DNA of 64,000 nt from Diphasiastrum complanatum (GCA_029204225.1 CM055107.1:26001391-26065390), one strand, 5' to 3'; positions 33,485 to 44,796 are shown, counted from the stretch's first letter. Numbers and translations are program-made. Notes: generated from the letters alone by a model not told the origin.

Positions 33485-34945
33485 CAATATCAAGTAAAGG
33501 TGAGAAAGATTCATGGTGGATTGATATTGGAGCTAATTCACACATGACTAGTGAGGGAGCCTCGTGAAGAAAAGGGCAGTGGAAGATTGGTTCTTGGGAA
33601 GATCCAAGGCATGGATCTCACATCTCTTCATCAACTCAAAGGATTCTATGATTATGGTGAATTGTTCACTCATAGTCGAGATGGCAAAAGTTTGGTTGGA
33701 GAAGAGTACATGGCGCAAATTGAGAGACAATTTTTTCAAGGCAAGGGAAGCTCATTGGTGAGCTTATTGAGGTTTGTTATGGAATCAAGAGGGCTAGATT
33801 GATTAGTTTTGATACTCATCTTCACCTACTCTACTTCATGTTGGATGGAAAGTTTGGAATCTATCTTTTGCTTTATGATGGCGGCATTGTTTTCACTAAT
33901 CTTTGTGGAAGGTCAAGATCAAGCATTGATGAGATCTTATTGGATCTAGATCTTGTGTTTTAGAGGGAGTATTTTCAGAGGTTCGGGTCTGAAGATATTC
34001 ATATCTTTGATGTTCAAGAGGAAGATCAAGAGGTTGATCTCAAAGGGCTTCAACCACACAAAAAGGAAACTAGCAATTTGGAGCTAGTCAAGAACATCAA
34101 AGGAGGGTCAAATGGAAAAGGCATTTTGGATCTATTTTTGTAGCTGTTTGAAGACTCAAGTAGGGTCAAAGGAACGTCAAGGAAGTGTTTTTAAAGTTTA
34201 CTTTACTTTTTCTATCTCATGTTTGAGCAATTTCATGTGGATGTGTGCAAATGGTCAACAGATGGTGAAACTTAACTACATTGTTTTATATCATTTTGAT
34301 GTTGGAGTTGTACTATCATTCTTGGCTGGTTTTGCTGATGGAAATGAAGCAAATGGATGTAATCATTCATGCCTAAGTTCTGAAGGTGGTGCCAATGCTT
34401 GGAAAATGTCATTTTTTGGTGAATCTATAGTCATTTTCCTGTGTCAAGTGGATCTTGAAGAAGGACTAGTGTCACATACTAGTTATATGGAGTCATATGG
34501 AGCTGGATTAGCATCATTTTGTTACTCTCTTACTCATGGATTTTCAAGGTTTGACGGTTTCTTGTGGCAAGATATCAGATGGAGGCTCATTCATGGAGTT
34601 TTATGGTGGAGACATATCAAGCAAGGACAAAGATGGAGGAAACATGCAAGCATTTGTTTACTCACACTTATTGTTTGTTTGCTGTGATTTTCCAAAGAGT
34701 TCAAAGTTGGAAGCATGGTGGAATCATTTCATTTACATTCTATTTGGTTCTTCATGTTCTAGTTACATCTTGATGTGTAATTGATGTAAGAAATAGTGAA
34801 GCATCCAATTTGGACATTATTCTCTATATCAATTGTGAAAGCTACTTTAGAACCTTAGAAAGGAGGTCTATACTTAGGATGGAGATAATTCTAAAGTTGT
34901 ATCAAAGTAGTATGGTCAAAACTTGCTAAAACTAGTTGAAGAGGG
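33485..34945 (+). mobile_element. chimeric non-autonomous copia-like internal region
   Basis: It begins with a scrap of protease (SWWIDIGANSHMT at 33510-33550; the catalytic DSGA is changed to DIGA) and then has about 1.4 kb without recognisable domains. It ends in the polypurine tract GAAGAGGGAG at 34936-34945, immediately before an LTR. Open frames up to 190 codons (34112-34687) match nothing I know. It could be captured DNA carried by a non-autonomous element. Confidence 0.5.
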
Positions 34946-35200
34946 AGTGTGAGAAATACCAACTAGTTTAAGTTGAGAATACAGTTTAAAACATGACCGA
35001 ATCAATCACCACAACACAACGTTAAGTTCAACAAGACAAGACAACAGAATTGCTCTCCCACCAACTGTATATTCACACTACTAGGCAAGTACAAAGATAA
35101 AATTGCTTAAGAGCACTCAAAGGGCTCGTAAAAGAAAGACGGCTCGATAACCAATGATCAACGTCTCTCTTTATTTTAAAGTTTACTCTATTCATGGAAC
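34946..35200 (+). repeat. 3' LTR fragment (36-41 kb copia family)
   Basis: TGTGAGAAATACCAACTAG directly follows the polypurine tract, matching the LTR start TGTGAGAAATTGTCAACTAG of the element at 36150-41194 (read on the minus strand). Similarity fades after about 40 bp, so either the LTRs are diverged or this one is truncated. The right end is approximate. Confidence 0.5.
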
Positions 35201-35214
35201 ATACCTCCATGATA

Positions 35215-35440
35215 GTATCATAAGTAAAAGCCTTTTACATAACCAAATCTAAGCCAAGTTTATCTCTAAAAGTTTCAAACTTCTCTTTACTTGAAGCTTT
35301 TGTAAATATATTAGCGATGTAACATCGTAGAACAATGTGTAATACTTATATCTTCAGATTGTAGCTTTTCACGCACAAAGTGATATTTCACTGCAATATG
35401 GTTCTCCATCTAGAGGCTCTCCAAAAGGATATGCTCCTAT
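35215..35440 (-). pseudogene. copia RNase H C-terminal scrap
   Basis: The minus strand encodes NHIAVKYHFVREKLQSEDISITHCS, then remnants of the xIFTKxxxxxKF end in shifted frames. About 75 codons remain; RT is absent. It is wedged between the LTR fragment at 34946 and the gypsy fragment beginning about 35450. Confidence 0.65.
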
Positions 35441-35449
35441 CACCTTTGC

Positions 35450-36149
35450 AAAACTAGGTTTGAAGCCATCTAAGAGCATCAAGAAACTTCACCGAATCTT
35501 GAAAAGAATGGGAGTTGACAATAAGCCAACGAGCAACCCACTCCAAGAATGCAATCCCCTTTATAAGGCTAAAAGCGCTAAGTGGAAGGCCAAGAGCGAT
35601 AAATGAGGGATCAAGACCAAGTTGATGACCAACTAGGAATTGCACGAGAAAATCCACCAAGACATCGTAGAAGAACCAAAGCCTGCGCATGACATGCCAC
35701 AATACTTCAAGGATTATGAGATGCATGAAGTGGTAGTGGTCATGCCCCCAGAGCCAAGAGAGAACTAGTAGAAGACACCTTCCGAAGGGCCAATGTTTAC
35801 AAAGGACCCGCCCACACGAAAGAGATAGATCTAGCTGAGAAGGGAGAGAGAAGTCATATGGTATCTGTTGGAGAAGACGTAGAAGGAGAGAAACTCGAAG
35901 ATCTTAAGGACCTTCTTTACTAATACCGCTACTGTCTTGCTTGGAATTATACTGAACTGAAGGGCATATCACCATTTGTAGTGGTTCACACCATTCCACT
36001 AGTTGATGGAGCAAAACCCGTCGTTAGTATTTCTTACAGGTCTAATTTGCACTATGCCCAACTAAACCAATAAAAACTGAAAAAGCTTCTCAATGTAGGA
36101 TTCATCTACGAGATGGAATACACGGAATAGGTGTCGCCTATCGTGTTAG
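35450..36149 (+). pseudogene. Ty3/gypsy pol, part 1 (left of nested insertion)
   Basis: The plus strand carries, in broken frames, the region before gypsy RT: LKDLLY, YRYCLAWNYTELKGISP, HTIPLVDGAKPV, then LKKLLNVGFIYEME and SPIVLV at 36128-36149. In-frame stops are present. The RT frame resumes at 41200 on the other side of the copia insertion, with no lost codons apart from the target duplication. 35450-35850 has no recognisable domain but probably belongs to the same element. Confidence 0.75.
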
Positions 36150-36820
36150 TGTGAAGAAAAATCAGATCATTAAGATCAAATCAAACTCTAAGATCTTTGA
36201 TTACTTAAGATAGCACATCTAGCACCATTGACAATGTAGAAATCTAGCTCTAACAATGCATAGAAAGCCATAAACTCTAATAGATCTTGAAAAAATCAGA
36301 TATGAATGATAAAGTACTGTTGCTCCATACAAAACCAATAAGCTACTATATTTCACATGTGTGAATCCAACGAACATTAAACAATTGCATTCTACACACA
36401 AAAATTCAAGATATCAACACTATAGTGCACCAATGAGTATAGAACCTCAAAGAGATCTCATGTATAAGCATAAATGAGAGTAGAGAGAGAGAATTTATCT
36501 CCTCACATGCTTGTAGGCTATTTATAACATGCCTATACCCTATTTGAATGTGGTTCTCCAATCTTATCAACAATAGGAAACTTCTAGATCTCAAACCCTA
36601 CTCAAAATGTAGACTAGATTCAATGAACAAACTATTCATATTGAAATCTCCCAAACTCGACCTTCTACATTTCTCACACTTTCTAAAAGTGGTGATTTCA
36701 AATGAACTTAGGCTAGAAATAACTTCATAAAGTTTATCTCTAAGTATGAAATGCATATTGGCCTAAATTGCCAATTAACCAAAAATCAAACTAGATCAAA
36801 CCAGTTGACAATTCCTCACA
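36150..36820 (-). repeat. 3' LTR of element D
   Basis: 671 bp, TGTGAAG...CCTCACA as read on the plus strand. It matches 40468-41194 closely. Only a short AG run (36479-36490) stands where the other LTR has (AG)41. An exact edge lies against the PPT. Confidence 0.9.
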
Positions 36821-37560
36821 CTCCCTCTTCAATTAGTTTTAGCATAGACTTTGAAAATACACCAAGTGATGTTCTATGCTTTGTAAACAAGTATTTTTCA
36901 AGTGCTTTGGTGAAGATATCAGCCACACATTCTTTTGAAGAAACATGTTGAAGCTCCACCTCCTTTTCCATGACCTCTTCTCTCCCAAAATGATATGCCA
37001 CCTCAATGTGCTTGCTCCTTGCATGAAAGATAGGATTTCTTGCCAATATTTGGGCTGAAATGTTGTCACAAAAGATAATTGGACTCTCTGAAAATTCCAG
37101 CAACTGAAGATCACTTACCATCCTCTTGATCTATAACATCTATACTCGGCCTCACTAGTTGACAAATGAGATTGTAGCTTGTTTCTTTGACATCCAAGAG
37201 ATGGCTCCATCACCTATGATAAAAGCATGTTTACTAATGGAATTCCTATCCATTTGATCTCCAGAAAAGTTCAAATCTAAAAATCCAAACAAGCTAGGTG
37301 ATGATCCCTAATACAATATGCCAAAATCTCGAGTTCCCATGATGTATCTCAAAACTCTCTTCCCTAGCTTCCAATGCTCCACACTAGCATCTTGCATAAA
37401 TTGGCTTAATATACCAACACAATAGATTAGATCTGGTCTTGTTATGGTTAGATAAATGAGTGAACCAACTAGCTTCCTATAGAGAGTAATGTCCTCGAAG
37501 GAGCTTTACATTTGACTCCATAGGTGTATCAAAGGCTTAGCATCTACCATATGAAATTTA
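36816..37560 (-). pseudogene. element D RNase H
   Basis: Minus-strand pieces: LTITRPDLIYCVGILSQFMQ, HWKLGKRVLRYIMGTRDFGI, SKKQATISFV, then SPIIFCDNISAQILARNPIF, HARSKHIEVAYHFGREEV and CVADIFTKALEKYLF. The segment with the active-site Glu is destroyed (stops at about 37135-37165). The frame ends at LIEEGV, running into the PPT/LTR. Confidence 0.8.
36821..36830 (-). promoter_or_regulatory. polypurine tract of element D
   Basis: GAAGAGGGAG on the minus strand, immediately before the 3' LTR TGTGAGG. It would prime plus-strand DNA synthesis. Identical to the tract at 34936-34945. Confidence 0.85.
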
Positions 37561-37668
37561 TTTATATAAAAGAGTTAGCATACTTCTCTTGAACAATACA
37601 AAAAATATTGAGAAGATTTAAATACTTCTATTCCCAAGATATAGAGCAAATGTCCAAGATCATGCACC

Positions 37669-37962
37669 TCAAACTCCTTCTTGAGTGCAATCTTGATTGT
37701 TGCCTCCACTCAATATGATATCATCCACATAGATTAGCAAAATGGTAATATGATTTCCAGCAATTCTAAAATATAATGAATGATCATACTCACTCATCAC
37801 AAATTTTTGAGAGAGTAGAAATGTGTTAAGCTTAGCATACCAACTCCTTGGATCTTGCTTAAGACCATCCAAACTCTTTTGCAAATAACAAACATTATTT
37901 GGCTTTCCATGTGAGATGTAGCCCTCAGATTGCTCCATGTATACTTTCTCCTCAAGATCCAT
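37669..37962 (-). pseudogene. element D RT, central part
   Basis: LEEKVYMEQSEGYISHGK, QKSLDGLKQDPRSWYAKL and ILLIYVDDIILSG (catalytic YVDD) are readable. The N-terminal third of RT and the C-terminal end of integrase are deleted between about 37970 and 38050. Confidence 0.8.
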
Positions 37963-38049
37963 TCAAGAATGAATTAGTGATATCCAATTGCCATAGATCC
38001 CAACCAAATAGAATAGCAAGAGAGATGATGAACCAAATGCTTACCATCT

Positions 38050-39004
38050 TTACCACACGCATAGAAAATTAGCACACAATAAGGGTTGATCCCAAAATGG
38101 TTTTGGAAGATTATCTCCTAACCTCATGGCTTTTGCTCCTTCACACAAGGTTCTATTCTTCCTCTCGACCACTCCATTTTGTTGTGGTGTCCTTGGACTT
38201 GTGTACTCCCTCTTGATCCCATGCTTTAAACTTGGTAGAAATATACTCTCCACCATTGTCACTCCTTGAGGACTTGATTTTGGTAAAGACTTGGACCTCC
38301 CTTGCAATCTTGAACTTAACAAAGACATCATCTCTTTAGTAGATATACCCAACAAAATCTACTAAGATAATCAATAAAGGTTACATACATATTAGCACCA
38401 CAATTGCTAATTGAAAAGGCATAGTAGATCTAGATGTAGATCTCTTATAAGGTAACCTATGTGACTTTGACAAAGCACATTGCTCAGAAACATGATTGAT
38501 GCTAGTTAAGGAACTTGGAAGACCAATCACAACTTGCTTTCTTGCCATTACCTCCAATGACTTGAAGTTGAGATGCCCCATCCTCTTATGCCATACCTCT
38601 TGCATTGACATTTGCTCTTTTTCAGCACATCCAACTTGGTTAGCAATAACACAAGCATCAAGTTTGAATAACTTACCTTGTCTTTTGCCTCTTGCAATCA
38701 CAACATCCTTTTTCTTGACCAAGCATGTATCACCATCGAACTCAACCTTAAGACCCTTGCTTACTAACACTCAGTAAGTTTTTACTAATGGAAGGTATGA
38801 ACAAAACATCCTTCAAATGAACATTCCTATTTGTGGAGAGAGAAATAGAATTGTGCCAATCCCTTTGATTGCACACTCACCATCATTGGCCATGTAGATC
38901 ACCCTCTTGTCATCTCCATATGCCAACAAAGATGTGAAATACTCTTTGTGAAAAGTCATGTGTGAGCTTGCTCCACTATCAATCAATATCTCCAACACTA
39001 GCAC
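38050..39004 (-). pseudogene. element D protease, pre-integrase and integrase
   Basis: Protease ILIDSGASSHMTFHKEYF lies near 38990. The next frame gives the pre-integrase EVWHKRMGHLNFKSLEVMAR and a CALSKSHRLPYKR zinc region. The integrase end, TSPRTPQQNGVVERKNRTL and MRLGDNLPKPFW, lies below 38200. The segment with the second catalytic Asp appears only as a scrambled frame near 38260. Confidence 0.8.
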
Positions 39005-39869
39005 TCAAATATGAAGACATCACAGTCATCATTTCTGTTTTGAACATCAACACCATCCTCATCTAGAGTTAGATTTTCTTGCTTATCACCTTGATCTTTG
39101 TTCTTTTTGAAGAAATCACTAGCAAAATGCCCTGTGATACCACAATAGAAGCATTTTAGCTTTGATCTATTTTTCCTTTTGCCAAAAGCGGAAGTTTCAC
39201 CTTGATCTTGCCCTTTAGACCACTTGCTTTTGCCTTTGCCCTTGAACTTGCCTTTGATGAACATAGTGTCCTCTCCATCAACTTGAGATGTAGTAGATGC
39301 ACCTCCTCTTGATTGAAGCCTATACTCTTCATTCACCAATATCTCTTGCAGATCCACAATACTTGGCAAAGTCTTTTGAATAGCAAAACTTTGAACAAGA
39401 TTAGCATGATCATCCAACAAGCCATTAAGTATAACTTGAACAAGTTCTACCTCCTTAATGCTCTCATCAATACATGCTAATTCATCATTGAATGTTTTAA
39501 CCCTCAAAAAAAAAGCATGAGCACCTCCCCTTCTTTTGCAAACATTGAAAGATTTGTCTCCTAAGGGTTAGTACCCTTGATGTAGACTTGCTTCAAAGCT
39601 TCCCTAGCCTCACTTGATGAAGTACACTTACCAACTTCCTTGAGAAGTTCATTGGTAACATTCATCTTTATCACATGTAGACCTTTCTTTGCCCTCTTGT
39701 CATACCTCCCTTGATCTTGTTGTGCCATGGGTCTTTCCTCCACACCTACAACAATGTCCATCAAATCATTCATCTCAAGGAGAGACTCCATTCTCTCCTT
39801 CCAAGTAAAATAATTTGTAGAGGTAGGCCTATCATTGCCTTCCAACAAGAATCCACTTGATGTAGCCAT
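38998..39869 (-). pseudogene. element D gag
   Basis: ATG at 39867 (MATSSGFLLEGNDRPTSTNY) starts a copia gag with KMNVTNELLKEVGKCTSSSE. A frameshift and a short deletion fall near 39510-39560. The second frame has VILNGLLDDHANLVQSFAIQ and a zinc knuckle CFYCGITGHFASDF, in which the last Cys of CX2CX4HX4C is replaced by Phe. The same Cys-to-Phe change is seen in the related gag at 62.75 kb. Confidence 0.85.
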
Positions 39870-40456
39870 GTTGCAATGACCTGATCCTTTCTTTCAACCT
39901 GTTCCAATGCACAAATCACTCTCTTGAATGTCAACAAATGAACTCAGGAAGAAATCACAAAGATATGGAACCTCTCAAATCTCTTTGTTGCACCAAACCC
40001 AGCAAATCCAACACATAGAATGGAAGACACTTGATCAACAAATGATCATACTACAATCTCATGAAATTTTTTACTCTCTAAACTTGAAACACACTCTTAA
40101 AAGGTCCATTAACCTCAAACATAAGAGATTCAATTAAATTTAGGGTTTTGACAAAAGTACAAAAAATTAAATCTTGCAAATTCTATTTGCAAATGCTACA
40201 AAGTGATATACTATTTTGAAGGATGCAATAAGACCTATTCATAGCAATTAAAGTTGCCACATTCCACCAATTATGGAGTAAAATCGGCCTACTTCAATTA
40301 TTTTGCCTTCTATTCAGTTCTGATTTACAAAAATCAGTTCTACATCTGAAAAATGCTTGATTTTTTAGTAGAGATTAATCTAGCATGGTCTAGAATTGGT
40401 AACTTTTCCAAATCCTTGCTAAATATGGCTATTCCTTCAAGTAACCTGCACCAAAG

Positions 40457-40467
40457 TTCTGATACCA
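40457..40467 (-). promoter_or_regulatory. primer-binding site of element D
   Basis: TTCTGATACCA on the plus strand (TGGTATCAGAA on the minus), adjacent to the 5' LTR at 40468. One mismatch to the canonical TGGTATCAGAG. Confidence 0.85.
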
Positions 40468-40797
40468 TGTGAAGAAAAATCAGATCATTAAGATCCAATC
40501 AAACTCTAAGATCTTTGATTACTTAAGATAGCACATCTAGCACCATTCACAAAGTAGAAATCTAGCTCTAATAATGCATAGAAGCCATAAACTCTAATAG
40601 ATCTTGACAAAGTCAGATATGAATGATAAAGTATTGTTGCTGTCCATACAAAACCAGTAAGCTACTATATTTCACATGTTTGAATCCAACAAACATCAAA
40701 CAATTGCCTTCTACACACAAAAATTCAAGATATCAACACTATAGTGCACCAATGAGTATAGAACCTCAAAGAGATCTCATATATAAGCATAAATGAG

Positions 40798-40886
<89 letters not shown>

Positions 40887-41194
40887 TATCTCCTCACATG
40901 CTTGTAGGCTATTTATAACAAACCTATACCCTATTTGAATGTGGTTCTCCAATCTTATCAACAATAGGAAACTTCTAGATCTCAAACCCTACTCAAAATG
41001 TAGACTAGATTCAATTAACAAACTATTCAAATTTGAATCTCCCAAACTCAACCTTCTATATTTCCCACATTTCTAAAAGTGGTAATTCAAATGAACTTAG
41101 GCTAAGAAAAACTTCATAAAGTTTATCTCTATGTATGAAATGCATATAATTAACCAAAAATCAAACTAGACAAACTAGTTGACAATTTCTCACA
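40468..41194 (-). repeat. 5' LTR of element D with expanded (AG)n
   Basis: 727 bp, TGTGAAG...TTCTCACA on the plus strand. The excess over the 3' LTR is mainly the AG run at 40801-40883 (about 41 units against about 6). Confidence 0.9.
40801..40883 (+). repeat. (AG)41 microsatellite inside the LTR
   Basis: Uninterrupted AG repeat, 83 bp. The homologous place in the 3' LTR (36479-36490) has only a few units. Confidence 0.97.
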
Positions 41195-41850
41195 CGTAGT
41201 ACCTAAGAAAAACGAAAAAATTAGAATCTGTGTGGACTACAAGAAGCTCAACTCAGTGACCAACAAGGACCATTTTTCCCTATCTTTCACAGAAAATGTG
41301 TTAGAAAGAATAGCTGGAGCAGAAGCCTATAACGTTTTAGATGAGTTTAGTGGCTATAATTAGGTGCAAATTGCCCTAGAAAATTAGCACAAAACCACAT
41401 TGTCCACTGAGTGGAGAACATATGCCGAGTGATGCCATTTGGATTGTGCAACGCTCCCAACACCTTCCAACGAGCGATGAGCTATGCTTTCAAAGATTTT
41501 CTTTGGAAATTCCTTGAGATTTTCATGGACGACTTGTGTGTCCACTCCTTTAGAGCCCAACATCTAGCTTGCTTAGAGAAACTGTTCATCCAATGTCGAT
41601 TATTCGGCATATCTTTAAACCCAACCAAGTGTCAATTTTTCGTCATGCATGACATAGTGCTAGGCCACGTAGTTTCGAGACATGGTATCGATATTGATGT
41701 CAACAAAATCCACATAATACTTGCTCTGCCAGAACCAGGAACTGTATGTGCAGTATACATCTTTATGGGGCATTGCAACTATTATTGGATATTTGTCCTA
41801 AATTTTGTTAAGCTGGCTCGTTTGATATACCAAATGAACATCCAACTATA
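41195..41850 (+). pseudogene. Ty3/gypsy RT, part 2 (right of nested insertion)
   Basis: The frame resumes at PKKNEKIRICVDYKKLNSVT, with FSGYN near 41350 (the first catalytic Asp region reads NVLDEFSGYN). A stop and frameshift follow at about 41360-41410. Then come MPFGLCNAPNTFQRAM, FLEIFMDDLCVHS (catalytic xxDD, here MDD), LNPTKCQFF and LGHVVSRHGID. Typical gypsy RT; its left part is at 35850-36149. Confidence 0.85.
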
Positions 41851-42245
41851 ATGGATAGTTGAAGCCACTGAGGATTTTCACAAACTCAAAAAGGCCTTAG
41901 TCACTATACCAATCCTTCGACCCCCTATCTGGACCATAGAATTCCATGTCCATACTGACGCTTCTAAGTATGCCATAGGGATTGTTCTGACATAGCCGAG
42001 GGAGTACATGAGAAGTTACCCTATTTATTTTGCCAATAGGCAACTGATTCTCGCGGAGATGAACTACATAACCACTGAACAAGAATCGCTAGCCATGGTA
42101 TATAGTGTGAAGAATTTCAACCATTACCTAGTAGCCAATCCATTTGTCTTCTTCGTAGATCACCAAGCCCTATTGTATCTGGTAAAAAGACCATGCACGG
42201 CCGGACAGGATCACCCGATGGCTATTACTTCTCCAAGGATTCAAC
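41851..42245 (+). pseudogene. Ty3/gypsy RNase H
   Basis: HTDASKYAIGIVLT (active-site Asp), a stop, then PIYFANRQLILAEMNYITTEQESLAMVYSVKNFNHYL (TTExExLA with the active-site Glu) and FFVDHQALLYLVKRP. It follows RT directly and ends near 42245, before integrase. Confidence 0.8.
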
Positions 42246-43375
42246 TTTAAAAAAGTTGTTTGCAAAGGGAAACAACACTATCTGGCCAATTACCTCTTAC
42301 GAATTCGCAACATTCCAGAGAGTATAGGGTGGATGACGAACTCCCTGACGCAATCCTATCCAAGTCGATGTCATCCCTGAGTGGGTTGCCACCATAGTTG
42401 GATATCTTATGTCGAGACGTCCTCCCCATAGATGAACAAGATAGAACGACGCAAGTTGATTATTAAATCTGCCCTTTCACGTTGATAGCCACACAACTTT
42501 ATCGCATCTGTAACAATGGAATTACACATTGATGCGTCCTACCTCATGAAGTGCCCCAGGTTGTAAGTATCACCCACGAAAGAATAGGCAGAGGGCATTT
42601 TGCTACTGAAGCTACCAATAGGAAAGAGCTACAACAAGGCCTATGGTGGCCCACGATGTTCAATCATATTCACTATCAGGTAAAAAGTGTGATGTGTGCC
42701 AACGGTTCAAAATGATAGAATGTTGTTACGACCTATTTTGGTTGAGATGCCATTTGAGAAATGGGGCATTGACTATGTCAGCTCTATTCATCCAGTTGCG
42801 CTTGGCTCCCAAGCTCGGTATATCATTATAGCCACCGACTACTTGACCAAATGGATAGAATCCAAGGCAGTGAGGAAGGTTGACGCCAATCCACTACTAA
42901 ATTCCGTACATTTTGGGTGGCCACTAGAACTCGTGAGTGATCACGAAACGCATTTTCTAAATGAGACTGTCACTCACCTATTGTTCTCTTATCTAGTTGT
43001 CCATAGGACAAGCACACCCTATTACCCATGTTGCAATGGACAAATAGAATTGTCGAATAAGATCCTCTGTGGAATTATCACGAAAATTATTGAAGCTTTG
43101 CGCTCGGATTGGGAACCCAAACTACACATAACATTATGGGCATTCAGAACCACCTTTAAGGTGAGACACCATTCCAAATGGTGTATGGACAAGAAGCAGT
43201 AATGCCTACTAAATTTGTCATTCCGAGTATGAGAGTCGCCATCGCCGAACGACTTAGTACAGAGGAATCTACCAAGAGAAGACTTGAAAATCTTCTCTAG
43301 CTTCATGAAACCTGCTTTCTAGCACTTCACTCCTTAGCTGTGGTTGGAAGGGTGCCAAAGAGAAAAGAAGCATAA
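42246..43375 (+). pseudogene. Ty3/gypsy integrase
   Basis: In changing frames: HERIGRGHFATEAT (His-containing part of the zinc site) near 42575, CDVCQRFK (CXXC) near 42690, WGIDYVSSIHPVALGSQARY with ATDYLTKWIE (first Asp region) and LVSDHETHFLN (second catalytic Asp). STPYYPCCNGQIELSNK follows (third region; Glu of QxE present). A C-terminal part, VIPSMRVAIAERLS and LHETCFLALHSL, extends to about 43375. No LTR of this element is found beyond. Confidence 0.75.
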
Positions 43376-43399
43376 GTTGATCTATATTACATAGCAGAG

Positions 43400-43590
43400 C
43401 TACATCTACAATATGTTGATTAGATATAATCTGATAAATTGCAAGTTAGCTCACTCACCAATGGATCCAGGACTCAAATTGTTAAAGGACCAATGTTCTC
43501 AGACGATAGAAGAGAAGGAGAAGATGCATGAGTACCCTTATCATTTGATAATAGGTTCTCTTATGTATGCAATGATCTATACTAGGCAGA
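43400..43590 (+). pseudogene. copia RT C-terminal scrap
   Basis: IRYNLINCKLAHSPMDPGLKL and YHLIIGSLMYAMIYTRQI correspond to the short region between RT and RNase H of copia. Nothing upstream matches, so it was truncated on both sides before the LTR relic that follows. Confidence 0.7.
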
Positions 43591-44010
43591 TTTGATGCCA
43601 TGTTGGAAGAAAGAAAGCGGATACAATAGTAATGAAATTGAAGTATAACAATGAACTATCGGGCTCTACGAAATTATCCTTCTTCTAATGTATGACTATG
43701 CCTATCAAAAATTGAACAAAGCTATCACGACAATTGTCACGTTCGATGTTTTACTAACTAACTTTAAAATCATTAGCACTAAGGACAATATGGGATAATC
43801 AGATGCAAGATAACTATAGAAAAGCATGCAATATTTTGACATAATATTGAATGCAATAAAAAGGTATATTGATTCAGTAAGTAGCATGTACAAATCAGAT
43901 GGTGCGAGTACAAAACAATATGCGGATGCAACCACATATTCAAACTATCTCTAAAGTAACTGATTACTCTGTCTGAAATAAGCAATAGGTGCTATTTGCA
44001 ATACTCTACT
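43590..44010 (-). repeat. diverged LTR relic (family of 4080-5100)
   Basis: Aligns with 4080-4440 through TATGACTATGCCTATCAAAAATTGAACAAAG, AAAGCATGCAATATTTTGACA and GTCTGAAATAAGCAA. The PBS complement is eroded to GATGCCA, followed by TGTTGG. The TTCNNGAA cluster of the other copy has no counterpart here. Confidence 0.6.
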
Positions 44011-44219
44011 TATGTATACTTATAAAATGATCAACTATTTATTCTAATGACGAATGTTGCTTAGGCTTATCCAATTAGGGCGCTTAATAACAAACGGAAA
44101 CAAAAATTGTCAACCTTCAACACCTTTGATAGTTCATCATTATCCAAGCCACCTATTGAGTGATTCCCGTGTATTTCTGTAGACTATGTAGAAACACGAA
44201 TAAAATTGTAGAATTGGAT

Positions 44220-44784
44220 AAATGAATGGATCATTTATGATGTAGCTCGAGTAGGCTCACTACAAGTGTCAATATTAGATTTGATGAGTGATCCAAGTCA
44301 AAGTGTTGGCATGAGGTCAAGGGTCCAATCAAAAGATAGACATCTAGCATTTTGGTCCAATCAACTTTGGAGGGTCATGAATCACTCATCCAATAGAAAA
44401 GGGGTCCAATAGGAATTGAGCATGAACTACCTCGAGTTAGTACTAGTAGGTTGATTACATCCATTATGTACTTGAGTTTTTGAGAGTTGTATGAGATTTG
44501 GCAATTTGTGACTATTCCACTTTCTCTCTCTACCTGAGGCTCTATAGTGAGATTCTCTCTCTACCCGAGAGCAACCACTTTTCATACTTGGTGTTTTTTA
44601 AGTATCACTTAAACATGTGTGAATGTACTTGTCTAATGATTGTATGCATGTATAATTGTGTCTTTGCCTTAATTTTTTGAGGTAGATCTTGATTATCAAT
44701 ATATGCTTGATCTAAAGTGCAAACACAAAACTTAGGAGATCATTATCACACATTAGGAAATTCTCACACATGTGAATTTTCACA
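44220..44784 (+). repeat. 5' LTR of copia element H
   Basis: The right edge is exact (TTTTCACA at 44784, against the PBS). The left edge is not identified. It contains two imperfect copies of TTCTCTCTCTACC(T/C)GAG at about 44520-44570 and the near-palindrome CTCACACATGTGA at 44763. Confidence 0.6.
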
Positions 44785-44796
44785 TGGTATCAGAGC
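44785..44796 (+). promoter_or_regulatory. primer-binding site of element H
   Basis: TGGTATCAGAGC immediately after the LTR end CACA. Confidence 0.85.

Larger units (their letters stand above)
36150..41194 (-). mobile_element. complete-ended Ty1/copia element nested in gypsy RT (element D)
   Basis: Both LTRs (36150-36820 and 40468-41194), PBS (40457-40467) and PPT (36821-36830) are in place. The 5-bp flanks are GTTAG on the left and CGTAG on the right, a decayed target-site duplication. Inside, all domains occur in copia order on the minus strand but with deletions and frameshifts, so it is non-autonomous now. Related pieces are at 34946, 44.2-46 kb and 62-64 kb. Confidence 0.9.

Noticed and set aside
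34112-34687. 191-codon plus-strand frame with hydrophobic segments, considered as an env-like gene
   Set aside because: No signal peptide, coiled coil and transmembrane arrangement typical of env, and no family match; left as unassigned DNA.
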